In this document: positions 17,889-26,762 of the stretch, one piece after another
How the letters are laid out: every line of letters starts with the position of its first letter
How positions within the stretch are numbered: position 1 is the stretch's first letter
From: Candidatus Sphingomonas phytovorans
GTDB taxonomy: Bacteria > Pseudomonadota > Alphaproteobacteria > Sphingomonadales > Sphingomonadaceae
DNA length: 64,000 bases
Direction: 5' to 3'
NCBI GenBank assembly: GCA_029202385.1
Contig: CP119314.1
Coordinates: 5,135,001-5,199,000 of the forward strand
Translations under genes and position numbers: made by a program
The notes under the pieces: model-generated
What the model was told of the DNA's origin: nothing
What the model saw: only the letters and a program-made list of their open reading frames with translations
Database searches by the model: none

Positions 17889-19019
17889 TTACAGGCCCTT
17901 GTTCGGGTTGATCAGGAACTTCTCGCCCGTCGCCTTGCGCGCATAGGCGGCGATCGTCTCGGGTTGCAGCGCCTCGGCAAGCGAGATTTCCGAGGTGTAG
18001 TGGCTGGCGAAGGTGGTAGTCAGTTCGGCGGCGACGCGGGCGCGCATGCGCTGGCCGGTTTCCTGCCCGGCCTTCATCAGGAAATAGGTGAGCAGGAATC
18101 CGCCCACGCCCCAGGCCATGCCGGTGTTCCGGCCGATCTCGGTCGGGCGCGTGTCGAGCACGCCGTAGATATAGACCTGCTTGTGGGTGGTTGAGCCGTA
18201 ACGGCTGTACGAGGTCATTTTTCGCGTCGCGGCAACCTCCATCGCGGCAATCAACTGCCCCGCCAGCGGACCGCCGCCGACCGCGTCGAAGGCGAGCGTC
18301 GCGCCGGTTTCCATCAGTGCGTCGACAAGCTTGTTACGGAAATCCGGCGCGGTGCTGTCGACGACATATTTCGCGCCGATATCGGTCAGGATCTTCGCCT
18401 GGGCTTCGCTGCGGACGACGTTCACCAGCGGCACGCCGTCGGCGATGCAGATTCGGTTGAGCATCTGGCCGAGATTCGAGGCAGCGGCGGTGTGGACCAG
18501 CGCGGTATGACCCTCGGTGCGCATCGTCTCGACCATGGCGAGCGCGGTCAGCGGATTGACGAAGCAGGAGGCGCCCTGTGCCGCGGTGGTGCCCTCAGGC
18601 AGGACCAGCGCGTCAGCGACACGCATGACGCGATATTGCGAATACATCGATCCACCGAGCACGGCGACGGTACGGCCGATGAGGTGCTTCGCATCGTTGC
18701 CTGCGTCGACCACGATGCCGGCGCCTTCATTGCCGACCGCCATCGCCTCGCCGATCCGCGCCTGAAGCGAGGGGAGGAAAGCAGGGTTGACCGATGCGGT
18801 CACGAGCGGCCGTTCGGCCGTGCCGCTGGCCGCGATCGTCGACAGGTCCGCCGGGCCGAGCAGCAGGCCAAGGTCGGACGGGTTGAGCGGCGCCGCCTCC
18901 ATGCGGACGACGATCTGGTCGGCGCCAGGGGCGGGAATCGCAACATCGTCCAGCGAGAGGCGAAGCTCGCCTTCGGGGGTGATCAGCGAACTGATCTGCA
19001 GGCCGGTCGTGATGGTCAT
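17889..19019 (-). CDS. MDR-family zinc-binding dehydrogenase / quinone reductase-like
   Basis: 376 residues from the ATG at 19019, which has GGAG eight bases before it. Medium-chain dehydrogenase fold: GroES-like half (VVRMEAAPLNPSDLGLLLG, VGNEGAGIVVDAG) and Rossmann half (ALVHTAAASNLGQMLNRICIADGVPLVNVVRSEAQ, LAFDAVGGGPLAGQLIAAM). The catalytic zinc ligands of alcohol dehydrogenases are not evident, so it is better seen as an NAD(P)H-dependent enone/quinone reductase-type protein. Substrate unknown. Confidence 0.85.
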   Translation of the reverse strand: MTITTGLQISSLITPEGELRLSLDDVAIPAPGADQIVVRMEAAPLNPSDLGLLLGPADLSTIAASGTAERPLVTASVNPAFLPSLQARIGEAMAVGNEGAGIVVDAGNDAKHLIGRTVAVLGGSMYSQYRVMRVADALVLPEGTTAAQGASCFVNPLTALAMVETMRTEGHTALVHTAAASNLGQMLNRICIADGVPLVNVVRSEAQAKILTDIGAKYVVDSTAPDFRNKLVDALMETGATLAFDAVGGGPLAGQLIAAMEVAATRKMTSYSRYGSTTHKQVYIYGVLDTRPTEIGRNTGMAWGVGGFLLTYFLMKAGQETGQRMRARVAAELTTTFASHYTSEISLAEALQPETIAAYARKATGEKFLINPNKGL

Positions 19020-19091
19020 CGCGTTTCTCCCATTTTTATGGGTAGCGATATGCAACGGAATTGGAGGCAGTGCGAGGGGGAATTATGCCGT

Positions 19092-19733
19092 TCAGCCGAT
19101 CGCCTCGATCACAGCAGCGCGCAGCTCGGGGATGCCGAGGCCGGTCTCGCTCGAGGTTTCGAGGATATCGGGATGCGCCGCAGGCCGCTTGCGGACTTCC
19201 TCGGCGGTCTTCGCGGTGATCTCGGCAAGCTCGCTTGGCTTGATCTTGTCGGCCTTGGTCAGGACGATGCGGTAGCTGACGGCGGCCTTGTCGAGCATCT
19301 CGAGAATCTCGCGGTCGACATCCTTGATGCCGTGGCGGGCGTCGATCAATACCAGGACACGCTTGAGCTCCTGCCGACCACGCAGGAAGTCGTTGACCAG
19401 GAATCGCCATTTCTTGACGACGTCCTTGGGCGCCTTGGCGAAACCATAGCCCGGCATGTCGACCAGCCGGAAGACGAGGGGATCCCCCACGTCGAAGAAG
19501 TTCAGTTCCTGCGTGCGGCCCGGCGTGTTCGACGTGCGGGCAAGCGCGTTGCGACCGGTCAGCGCGTTGAGCAGCGACGACTTGCCGACGTTGGAGCGAC
19601 CGGCGAACGCGATCTCGGGTACGGTCGCGTCAGGCAGGAATTCCAGCTTGGGCGCCGATTTCAGGAAAGCGACGGGGCCGGCGAAGGTCTTTCGCGCGGC
19701 CTCGATCATGTCGGGTTCGAAGGGATCAGCCAT
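19092..19733 (-). CDS. engB: Ribosome biogenesis GTPase EngB/YihA
   Basis: GTPase needed for 50S subunit assembly and cell division. 213 residues with G1 [18 protein letters not shown]2 region [11 protein letters not shown]3 DMPGYG, G4 LTKADK and the terminal G5 region. It sits 3 bases behind yidC and completes the rpmH-rnpA-yidD-yidC-engB block. Confidence 0.97.
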   Translation of the reverse strand: MADPFEPDMIEAARKTFAGPVAFLKSAPKLEFLPDATVPEIAFAGRSNVGKSSLLNALTGRNALARTSNTPGRTQELNFFDVGDPLVFRLVDMPGYGFAKAPKDVVKKWRFLVNDFLRGRQELKRVLVLIDARHGIKDVDREILEMLDKAAVSYRIVLTKADKIKPSELAEITAKTAEEVRKRPAAHPDILETSSETGLGIPELRAAVIEAIG

Positions 19734-19736
19734 GGG

Positions 19737-21491
19737 TCATTTCGCTATCGCCACTTTCATCCCCGGATGCCGCGCATAGAGCAGGCGCTGCTGGAGGATG
19801 GTCAGCGTGTTCGAGGTGATCCAGTAGATCTGCAGGCCGACCGCGAACGGGGCCATCACGAACATCAACACCCAGGGCATCAGCGCGAAGACCTGCTTCT
19901 GCGCCTCGTCCATTGGGGCCGGGTTCAGCTTGAACTGGAAATACATCGAGATGCCGAGCAGGACCGGGATGACGCCGATCGCCAGGAAATGGGGCACCGT
20001 GAAGGGCAGATAGCCGAACAGGTTGAGGATCGTCGCCGGATCGGGCGCCGACAGATCCTTGATCCACAGCACGAACGGCTGGTGGCGCATTTCGATCGTC
20101 AGCAGCAGCACCTTGTAGAGCGCATAGAAGATCGGGATCTGGAGGAAGGTCGGCAGGCAGCCAGCGAGGGGATTGACCTTCTCCGCCTTGTACAGCGCCA
20201 TGATCTCCTGCTGCTGGCGCGTCTTATCGTCCTTGTGCTTCTCCTGCAGCGCCTTCATCTTGGGCTGGATCGCGCGCATATTAGCCATGGAGGCGAACTG
20301 GCGCTGGGCGATCGGGAACATCAGGCCGCGGATCGTCAGCGTGAGCAGGATGATCGCCAGGCCGAAATTGCCGACCATGCGGAACAGCCAGTCGAGATAT
20401 TTGAAGATCGGCTTTTCGACGATCTCGAACCAGCCCCAGTCGATCGCCTTGCCGAAATGCGGGATTTTCAGTGTGTCCTCATAGCGGTCGAGCGTGTTCA
20501 CTTCCTTCGCACCCGTGAACAGGTGAGTCGTCGTGATCATCTGCGAGCCGGACGGGATGGTCGCGGCAGCCCGTGACACATCGGCCTGGAAATTGGTTCC
20601 GGGGGCCGTGGCGCGGAAGCCGGAATGAACCGCTGCCTTCTGATCGGGGATCAGCGCCGCCAGCCAGTATTTGTCGCCGAACCCGGCCCAACCGCCCACG
20701 GTATCGTAATAATTGTCGCCGGGTCGGCCACTGTTGCCGAAAATCTTGTTGAAGAAGCTCGGCTCCTTGCCGTGCAGATTATCATAGGTGATGTCGTAGG
20801 TGGTGCCGTTGCCGAAGGTCCCGATCGGCCCGATATGGTTGGTCCAGGTATCAACATCGGCACCCGGGCCGGCGCGCGACACAAGGGCATAGGGCGCAAC
20901 CTTCACTGCGGCGGCACCGCCATTCATGACCGCCTGATCGGCCGTGAACATGAAATGCTCGTCGACCGCGAGTCGGATCACGAATTTCTGACCGGTCGGG
21001 TTTGCCCAGCTAAGCGTCACTGGCTTGCCGGGGCTCAGGACGGGAGCGCTGGCGGTGAAGACGGTATCGGGACCGGGCACGGCGATACCGTCGCCTGACC
21101 AGCCGAAGCCGGCAAAATAGGCGTCCTTGGTGCCGGACGGTGACAGGAGCCGGATCGGGGGGGAGTTCTTGTCGATCGTTTCCTTGTATTTGAGCAGCAC
21201 CAGATCATCGATCCGCGCGCCCTTCAGGTTGATCGACCCCTTCAGTTCCGAGGTCTCGACCAGCACGCGTGGGGATTCCGCCAGCACGATCTTGCGATCA
21301 CGCGTCGCGGTGCTGCTGTTTGCCGCCGGGCTTGCGCCGGGATTCGCGACGATCTCGGTCTTGCCGCGCTCGATCTTCGTCACGGGCGGGTTGGCCGCCG
21401 GGAAGAACTTCGCCGTCACGATCGGCCAGCCGAACAGGACCAGCGCGGCGAACACCGCGAACAGGATGAAATTCTTGTTGTCGTTATTCAC
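19737..21491 (-). CDS. yidC: Membrane protein insertase YidC
   Basis: Inserts and folds inner-membrane proteins, alone or with SecYEG. 584 residues: an N-terminal membrane anchor (FILFAVFAALVLFGWPIV), a large periplasmic P1 domain with PVTLSWANPTGQKFVIRLAVDEHFMF-type beta strands, then the Oxa1-type core with GNFGLAIILLTLTIRGLMFPI, the cytoplasmic loop MKALQEKHKDDKTRQQQEIMALYKAEKVNPLAGCLPTFLQIPIFYALYKVL, and final membrane segments. Translation probably starts at the ATG at 21491. yidD lies 45 bases upstream. Confidence 0.98.
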   Translation of the reverse strand: MNNDNKNFILFAVFAALVLFGWPIVTAKFFPAANPPVTKIERGKTEIVANPGASPAANSSTATRDRKIVLAESPRVLVETSELKGSINLKGARIDDLVLLKYKETIDKNSPPIRLLSPSGTKDAYFAGFGWSGDGIAVPGPDTVFTASAPVLSPGKPVTLSWANPTGQKFVIRLAVDEHFMFTADQAVMNGGAAAVKVAPYALVSRAGPGADVDTWTNHIGPIGTFGNGTTYDITYDNLHGKEPSFFNKIFGNSGRPGDNYYDTVGGWAGFGDKYWLAALIPDQKAAVHSGFRATAPGTNFQADVSRAAATIPSGSQMITTTHLFTGAKEVNTLDRYEDTLKIPHFGKAIDWGWFEIVEKPIFKYLDWLFRMVGNFGLAIILLTLTIRGLMFPIAQRQFASMANMRAIQPKMKALQEKHKDDKTRQQQEIMALYKAEKVNPLAGCLPTFLQIPIFYALYKVLLLTIEMRHQPFVLWIKDLSAPDPATILNLFGYLPFTVPHFLAIGVIPVLLGISMYFQFKLNPAPMDEAQKQVFALMPWVLMFVMAPFAVGLQIYWITSNTLTILQQRLLYARHPGMKVAIAK

Positions 21492-21536
21492 GTGAGTGAT
21501 GTCCCGCTCATGATAGGCGTTTGATCCGGCATTTGT

Positions 21537-21749
21537 TCAGGGAACCGGATCGTGACCGAACCCGCCCCAGGGATGGCACCGCGCGATCCGTCTTGCCGCC
21601 AGCCACCCGCCCTTCAGCGCGCCATAGCGGCGAAGGGCCTCGATTGCATAGCTTGAACAGGTCGGCTGATAGCGGCAGCTCGGCGGCAGGATGACTGACG
21701 GACCGATCTGCCAGAAGCGGACAAGGGCCACGAGGAGGCGGGTCAGCAT
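21537..21749 (-). CDS. yidD: Membrane protein insertion efficiency factor YidD
   Basis: 70 residues: [20 protein letters not shown], then the conserved [15 protein letters not shown] motif and [17 protein letters not shown]. It is a small amphipathic inner-membrane protein thought to aid YidC. Position between rnpA and yidC is canonical. A palindromic repeat separates it from rnpA. Confidence 0.95.
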   Translation of the reverse strand: MLTRLLVALVRFWQIGPSVILPPSCRYQPTCSSYAIEALRRYGALKGGWLAARRIARCHPWGGFGHDPVP

Positions 21750-21768
21750 GCCGCGGACCCCCGGTCTT

Positions 21769-21874
21769 CGTCATCCCGGACTTGTTTCGGGGCGCACGGT
21801 GTAGCGCGCATAGCGCTCGAAATGCGCTCGTTACGCCTGCGGAAGAGTGGATGCCGGAACAAGTCTGGCATGAC
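21769..21874. repeat. 106-base palindromic repeat, CGTCATCCCGGACTTGTT family
   Basis: Outer arms of 22 bases are inverted repeats with three mismatches: CGTCATCCCGGACTTGTTTCGG on the left (21770-21791) and its near-complement CCGGAACAAGTCTGGCATGACG on the right. An inner dyad (GCGCGCATAGCGCTCG... region) lies between. A related element is at 58801-58890. It has been inserted between rnpA and yidD within the operon. Confidence 0.75.
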
Positions 21875-21891
21875 GGAGGGGGAGGAGTTCG

Positions 21892-22218
21892 TCACCGCGC
21901 CACCTTCGTCAGCGCCTTGACGAGATCCGCCCTGAGCTGGGCGAAGTCGCGTTCAATGCCACCATTACGTCCGATCAGCACATGATCCGCGCCACGAATG
22001 CCCGATTCGGGCAGCAGGTCACGGGCGAGCGCGCGCAGGCGGCGCTTCATGCGGTTGCGCACAACCGCATTGCCGATCTTCTTGGTGACGGTGTACCCGA
22101 TTCGCATCAATGGATCGCCATCGGCGCGATCACGCACGAGCAGGACGAATCCCGGCATCGGTGCGCGTTTTCCCGCATTCGCCGCGAGAAAATCGCGGCG
22201 GATGCGTAGAGTGGTCAG
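21892..22218 (-). CDS. rnpA: Ribonuclease P protein component
   Basis: Protein subunit of RNase P, which matures tRNA 5' ends. The frame reads [30 protein letters not shown], then the RNR signature [19 protein letters not shown] and [11 protein letters not shown]. About 108 residues. No ATG, GTG or TTG is placed properly for the conserved N-terminus. The likely initiation codon is the CTG at 22218-22216, which overlaps the rpmH stop codon (CTGA). The only internal ATG would delete the first ~20 residues, which belong to the fold. CTG initiation by coupling to rpmH translation is an inference. Confidence 0.92.
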   Translation of the reverse strand: MTTLRIRRDFLAANAGKRAPMPGFVLLVRDRADGDPLMRIGYTVTKKIGNAVVRNRMKRRLRALARDLLPESGIRGADHVLIGRNGGIERDFAQLRADLVKALTKVAR

Positions 22219-22349
22219 GCCGACAGCTTCTTGCGGCCGCGATTGCGACGAGCGCGAATCACGTTGCGGCCGCCCGGAGTCGCCATCCGCGACCGGAAAC
22301 CGTGCCGGCGCGCGCGCACCAGATTGCTCGGCTGAAAGGTCCGCTTCAT
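22215..22349 (-). CDS. rpmH: 50S ribosomal protein L34
   Basis: 44 residues: [20 protein letters not shown], then [24 protein letters not shown], the full L34 family sequence. It is a component of the large ribosomal subunit. The stop codon overlaps the presumed CTG start of rnpA. It is the first gene of the rpmH-rnpA-yidD-yidC-engB run. Confidence 0.98.
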   Translation of the reverse strand: MKRTFQPSNLVRARRHGFRSRMATPGGRNVIRARRNRGRKKLSA

Positions 22350-22374
22350 CGTTCATTCCCTGGTCGTCTGAATA

Positions 22375-22399
22375 GAAAAGGGCCGCCACGCGGACGGCC
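22375..22399 (-). terminator. Hairpin with T-run upstream of rpmH
   Basis: On the reverse strand GGCCGTCCGCGTGGCGGCC is followed by CTTTTCT. It may end transcripts from the PGPGW gene or act as an attenuator in the rpmH leader, since the candidate rpmH promoter lies upstream of it. Confidence 0.5.
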
Positions 22400-22411
22400 T
22401 CGTAGCGGGTG

Positions 22412-22440
22412 CCCTTAGGCAAAGAGTGCGGGTTAGTCAA
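22412..22440 (-). promoter_or_regulatory. Candidate rpmH promoter
   Basis: On the reverse strand TTGACT (22440-22435), a 17-base spacer and TAAGGG (22417-22412). The -35 box is good and the -10 weak. It overlaps the end of the PGPGW gene and lies about 65 bases before the rpmH start. Confidence 0.4.
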
Positions 22441-22712
22441 CGTTCGAGGGCCTCGCGCTCGCGGCGACGGCGGGCGCTCGCACGGCGGAGACCCATGTCG
22501 GCGTAACGGCCGAGCCTTGGCCAGCGGCGCTTGCCATGGACGAACTGCCGTTTCGCCCAGCGCGAATTCTGCAGCATCAGCGCCAGCCCGCCTGCGAAGA
22601 CGAAGATACCGCCCGGTCCGGGGAGTATGCCGACGAGCGGCGTCGCGATCAGCAGCAGGACGCCCAGCCAGAACAGGCAGAAGCGGATCGTCGGATGGCG
22701 TGTCCTGTGCAT
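22437..22712 (-). CDS. Small PGPGW-type membrane protein
   Basis: 91 residues from the ATG at 22712 (MHRTRHPTIRFCLFWLGVLL). A first hydrophobic helix, the ILPGPGGIFVFAGGLALML motif and a second helix are followed by a strongly basic C-terminal tail ([26 protein letters not shown]). The PGPG motif places it with the putative transmembrane PGPGW family of unknown function. It lies upstream of rpmH and is divergent from comM. Confidence 0.8.
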   Translation of the reverse strand: MHRTRHPTIRFCLFWLGVLLLIATPLVGILPGPGGIFVFAGGLALMLQNSRWAKRQFVHGKRRWPRLGRYADMGLRRASARRRREREALER

Positions 22713-22831
22713 GAGGTGTGATGTGGGTTCGGTGTGTTGGTTTGACAAGACACTTGTTCCTGATCGGGGACCGGTTTCTTCCCGGACAAAACTGCGTATG
22801 AACAACGCTCTTCCGGGGGAGACGGGGCAAT

Positions 22832-24340
22832 ATGGTCGCGAGCGTATCGACGGTGGCGTATCTCGGCCTCGAGGCGCGCGCCGTCGAAGTGCAGGTCCAG
22901 CTGATCCCTGGCCTGCCCGCCTTCAACGTCGTCGGCCTGGCCGACAAGGCCGTGGCGGAAAGTCGCGAGCGGGTGCGCGGCGCGATCGCGGCGATGGGCC
23001 TGTCGTTGCCGCCCAAACGCATCGTCGTGAATCTGTCGCCGGCCGATCTGCCCAAGGAAGGGTCGCATTTCGATCTGCCGATCGCGCTGGCGCTGCTCGG
23101 GGCTATGGGCGTGGTCGATGCCGAGACGCTGGCCGATTATGTCGTGGTGGGCGAACTGGGTCTCGACGCGCGGGTGGCTTCCTCGCCTGGCGTGTTGCTC
23201 GCGGCGCTTCATGCGTCGGAGATCGGCAAGGGGCTCGTCTGCCCAGTCGCACAAGGCCCGGAAGCTGCCTGGGCGAGCGGCGTACAGGTGCTGGCCGCGC
23301 CCGACATCCTGGCATTGCTCAATCATTTCAAAGGCCACGGCCTGCTCTCCGCGCCGCAGCCGGGCGAGATCGAGGAAGTCGGATTCGGCCCGGATCTGGC
23401 CCAGGTGAAGGGTCAGGAAACCGCCAAGCGCGCGCTGGAGATCGCGGCGGCGGGCGGCCACAATATGGTGATGGTCGGCCCGCCGGGCGCGGGCAAATCG
23501 CTGATGGCGGCGTGCCTGCCGGGCATCCTGCCCCCGCTCGATGTCGCCGAGGCGCTCGAGGTGTCGATGGTGGCGAGCGTCGCCGGCACGCTCAGCGGCG
23601 GGCGGTTGACCCGCACGCGGCCATTCCGCGCGCCGCATCATTCGGCGTCGATGGCGGCGCTGGTCGGCGGCGGGCTGAAGGTGAAGCCGGGCGAAGTGAG
23701 CCTCGCCCATCTCGGCGTGCTGTTCCTCGACGAACTGCCGGAATTCCAGCGGGCGGTGCTCGATTCGCTGCGCCAGCCGCTGGAGACGGGCACGATCAGC
23801 GTCGCGCGGGCCAATGCGCATGTGACCTTCCCGGCGCGGGTACAACTGATCGCGGCGATGAACCCGTGTCGGTGCGGCCATCTTGGGGATGCATCGCTCG
23901 CCTGTTCGCGGGCCCCGCGCTGCGCGGCGGATTATCAGACCAAGGTTTCCGGGCCGCTGCTCGACCGGATCGACCTGCATGTCGAGGTACAGGCGGTGAG
24001 CGCGGCCGATCTCGTCCTGCCGCCGCCGTCGGAAGGATCGAAGGAGGTCGGCGTCCGAGTCGCTGCGGCGCGCGCGATCCAGGCTAAACGCTATGCCGAC
24101 CATCCCATCCGTACCAACGCCGAAGTGGACGGCGTGCTGCTGGAGGCAGTCGCGACGCCGGACGAGGCGGGCCGCAAGCTGCTGGCCCAGGCATCGGAGG
24201 CGATGCGCCTGTCGGCGCGCGGCTACACCCGCATCCTGCGCGTCGCGCGGACGATCGCCGATCTCGCGGGGAGCGAGGGGATAGGGCGCCTCCATGTCGG
24301 TGAGGCGCTCAGTTATCGTCGGCAGGCACCGCGGAATTGA
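22832..24340 (+). CDS. comM: YifB/ComM family Mg-chelatase-like AAA+ ATPase
   Basis: 502 residues. The N-terminal Lon-like domain contains VEVQVQLIPGLPAFNVVGLADKAVAESRERVR and LSPADLPKEGSHFDLPIALALL. The AAA+ domain has Walker A MVGPPGAGKSLMA, Walker B LFLDELPEF and the RPFRAPHHSAS motif. A zinc-like MNPCRCG...CSRAPRC stretch and a C-terminal Mg-chelatase helical domain follow (SARGYTRILRVARTIADLAGSEGI). ComM is a hexameric branch-migration helicase acting in natural transformation in Vibrio; the same role here is inferred. Confidence 0.93.
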   Translation: MVASVSTVAYLGLEARAVEVQVQLIPGLPAFNVVGLADKAVAESRERVRGAIAAMGLSLPPKRIVVNLSPADLPKEGSHFDLPIALALLGAMGVVDAETLADYVVVGELGLDARVASSPGVLLAALHASEIGKGLVCPVAQGPEAAWASGVQVLAAPDILALLNHFKGHGLLSAPQPGEIEEVGFGPDLAQVKGQETAKRALEIAAAGGHNMVMVGPPGAGKSLMAACLPGILPPLDVAEALEVSMVASVAGTLSGGRLTRTRPFRAPHHSASMAALVGGGLKVKPGEVSLAHLGVLFLDELPEFQRAVLDSLRQPLETGTISVARANAHVTFPARVQLIAAMNPCRCGHLGDASLACSRAPRCAADYQTKVSGPLLDRIDLHVEVQAVSAADLVLPPPSEGSKEVGVRVAAARAIQAKRYADHPIRTNAEVDGVLLEAVATPDEAGRKLLAQASEAMRLSARGYTRILRVARTIADLAGSEGIGRLHVGEALSYRRQAPRN

Positions 24341-24397
24341 AACCCGGGGCGGCCGCATCAGCCGTCCCCGGGAATCAACCCTCGTCGGCAGTCCGAT

Positions 24398-26428
24398 CTA
24401 TTGGCCGAAGAACTGCTGCACGACCATGTAGCTGGCGCGAGGCGTAAGCAGATCGGCGCCATTGCCTGCAAGCCAGCCATAGGTGTTGATCGCGGGGTCG
24501 GTAGAGCTGCGGCCGTTCGGCAACACTGAGCAGAGGCCGAACCATTCCTCTTCCCACGTCGTGTAGAATTGCGCGTTCGCCGGGCCCCAAGGGGCGATCG
24601 CGGTGTCGCGGAAATCGTGGACGCCGGATGCGGTCTGGATCGTGGTCGGGTCGGTGACTGACGGGTCCATCCATTTGTACCATTCGTCGGAGAATTCGAA
24701 GACCTGGACACCCTGGAGTAGCTGGTTTGCGGCAGCGACCGCGTTATTGCCTACCTGATAGGCGTTGGCCGCCTGGAGATAGGCATAGAGCGCCACCGCG
24801 GGGCCCGCGGCCGCCAGCGGCGTTGGCGATGCCATCAGGTCAGCAAGCAGCGTCCCGTAGATCGTCGCGTCAAGCAGGACCCAGCTTGGTGCCGGCAACC
24901 CCGGGCTGTCCGGATTTTGCGGGACGCCCTGGAAAAGATAATAATTGCCGGTGTCGCTTTCATAGGCGACCAGCCCGCCAGCATTATAGCCCGGATTGTC
25001 GGTGAAGAAGCTCGACGATGTCCGCAAGGCATTGGTCGTGGTGACGACCGCGAGGCTTTCCTGGCCAAGGATCGTACCGGGAAGATAGGGTTGCAGCGTG
25101 AGTGTGTCGGTGGTCGGATCGGCGACTGTCGTTCCCCAGACCGCCTGATAGCCATTGGGATTGACGACATAGGGGTCATTTCCACCCATCGTGCCGAAGC
25201 TGGTGCCCGCGACCTGAGTGTAACGCATGGCTTGCGGAATGCCGATCTCGCTGAGCACCACCGGCGCCATCGGCAGGTTCGCGGCCTTGCGCTGGCTGAG
25301 ATAGGAGATGATCGGCGTGGTCGGGCCGGGTGCCGCGTAGAGATTCCAGCCCCACAGGTCGAGGTCGTAGATATCGGTGGAATAAGCGGGCTGGTTGTTC
25401 GTGGCGGTCGTCGTGATCTGCCCTGTGCTGTCGACATAGAGCAACTGAGTGTCGGGCACGCCGCCGCCCGGAACGGGGGGCGTGGTATATTGCATCAGCT
25501 GAGTCGTCAGCGTGCTGATATCGTCCTGCATCGCCGCGAGGGTGAGCTTGTTGGGCGCCCCCGCCTTCAATGCCTTGCCGACCCGGTTCAGAAAATCCCA
25601 ATATTCACGATATTGGTACGTGCCGGCGGGTCCAGGCTGGTTGGTCTCGTTGGTGATGTAAAATCCCGCAAGGGCCGGGTGATGGCCATAGCTCTGGCCA
25701 AGCCAGGTCGCCGTATCGAGATAATATTGCTGGACCTGGGTATATTCATAGCCGGTGGCCGGGGCTGTGTTCGACGAGAAGAATGCTGCCGTAGACACGC
25801 CGACCGACAGGAACACGTAGATCGGATCGACCCCGTCGTTCCAGCACATGTCAAGAAAGCCGTCATGGCAATAATGATACCAATAGGGCGGCGCCTGCTT
25901 GGCGTCCGCTCCCTGCGGCATATAGGTCGGATACTCCACGCCGCCTGCCTCGACGTAGCGGATCGGCCCGAGCGCGGTCCAGTCGATCGCACTGTTGCCG
26001 GCCGAGGAAACCACGGTGCCGGAGCCGTCCGAGTTCGACATGGTGAAGGGCGGCATGTTGAAGCTGCCATATACGCCGATATTGTTCGCACCGAGCTGGC
26101 GGATCAGCCCGTTCGGCCCGACATCACGAGTCCAGATCGGCTGGTACATCATCATGGTTGTGGCGTCGGGACCAGTGCCGTTCATCCCGATATAGTAGAA
26201 ATCGCCCATCGGCGTGCCGGCCGCGCCGCCGTTGATGTCGAGCGGCGTCGGCTGGTAGCGGACGCCCTTGAAGACGAAGGGGACGGCCGTTCCAGCAATG
26301 CCGGAAGTTACCGGCGCAACCGTCACCTGACCGTTCGAAATGCTCCAGGCGGTGTCGGCCGTCGGATAGAGGCCGGAATAGCCCACTGGCTGCTGGGTCG
26401 GCAAAGGGGTGGGCGTCGTCGCGGCCAT
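24398..26428 (-). CDS. Clan GH-A (GH72-like) TIM-barrel glycosidase, no signal peptide
   Basis: 676 residues from the ATG at 26428, with AGGAG well placed. FVFKGVRYQPTPLD (51-64) and IWTRDVGPNGLIRQLGANNIGVYG resemble the first strands of Gas1/GH72 glucanosyltransferases. The acid/base motif is ITNETN (Glu261) and the nucleophile motif VVLSEIG (Glu394). Further barrel strands are DLDLWGWNLYA and VFEFSDEWYKW. So a retaining beta-glucan transferase or hydrolase is likely. No Sec signal or membrane segment is visible, odd for an enzyme that would act on envelope polysaccharide; export by another route or a cytoplasmic substrate must be assumed. It stands alone, divergent from sugE. Confidence 0.72.
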   Translation of the reverse strand: MAATTPTPLPTQQPVGYSGLYPTADTAWSISNGQVTVAPVTSGIAGTAVPFVFKGVRYQPTPLDINGGAAGTPMGDFYYIGMNGTGPDATTMMMYQPIWTRDVGPNGLIRQLGANNIGVYGSFNMPPFTMSNSDGSGTVVSSAGNSAIDWTALGPIRYVEAGGVEYPTYMPQGADAKQAPPYWYHYCHDGFLDMCWNDGVDPIYVFLSVGVSTAAFFSSNTAPATGYEYTQVQQYYLDTATWLGQSYGHHPALAGFYITNETNQPGPAGTYQYREYWDFLNRVGKALKAGAPNKLTLAAMQDDISTLTTQLMQYTTPPVPGGGVPDTQLLYVDSTGQITTTATNNQPAYSTDIYDLDLWGWNLYAAPGPTTPIISYLSQRKAANLPMAPVVLSEIGIPQAMRYTQVAGTSFGTMGGNDPYVVNPNGYQAVWGTTVADPTTDTLTLQPYLPGTILGQESLAVVTTTNALRTSSSFFTDNPGYNAGGLVAYESDTGNYYLFQGVPQNPDSPGLPAPSWVLLDATIYGTLLADLMASPTPLAAAGPAVALYAYLQAANAYQVGNNAVAAANQLLQGVQVFEFSDEWYKWMDPSVTDPTTIQTASGVHDFRDTAIAPWGPANAQFYTTWEEEWFGLCSVLPNGRSSTDPAINTYGWLAGNGADLLTPRASYMVVQQFFGQ

Positions 26429-26692
26429 GATATTGCTCCTGCTATCCGGACATCTCCGCGAGCGCCGGTTCGGAAAAATTCGAGCTGAAGGTGTCTCGCG
26501 ATCCCGGGAGACATTGGGCTGCCCCGGCGTACATGGTGAGATCCCCCCGCTCGTTTCCAGCATAGGCAGGCAGGGGACGCATGCGAAACGAAGTTGGAGG
26601 CAAAATGGTGGCTTATGGCCCGATCCGCGGGGCAAAGGCGGCAGTCCGGGCGGATGGCTTGACCTCGACGTAGGAAGTGCCGATATCGGCCC

Positions 26693-26741
26693 CGAGGCCA
26701 CGTCCTCGCCCGTGTTGGGAAGCATGTCCGGGACGGCCCGG
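26693..26741 (+). promoter_or_regulatory. Candidate guanidine-II (mini-ykkC) riboswitch
   Basis: Two hairpins lie directly upstream of sugE. The first is CGAGG-CCACGT-CCTCG (26693-26708); the second is CCGGG-ACGG-CCCGG (26728-26741), whose ACGG tetraloop fits the ACGR consensus. A 19-base linker separates them, and the second hairpin is followed after nine bases by the AAGGAG ribosome binding site. The order, spacing and downstream gene fit guanidine-II. The first loop (CCACGT) does not match ACGR, which lowers confidence. Confidence 0.5.
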
Positions 26742-26762
26742 CTCTTTGAAAGGAGAGCCGTC

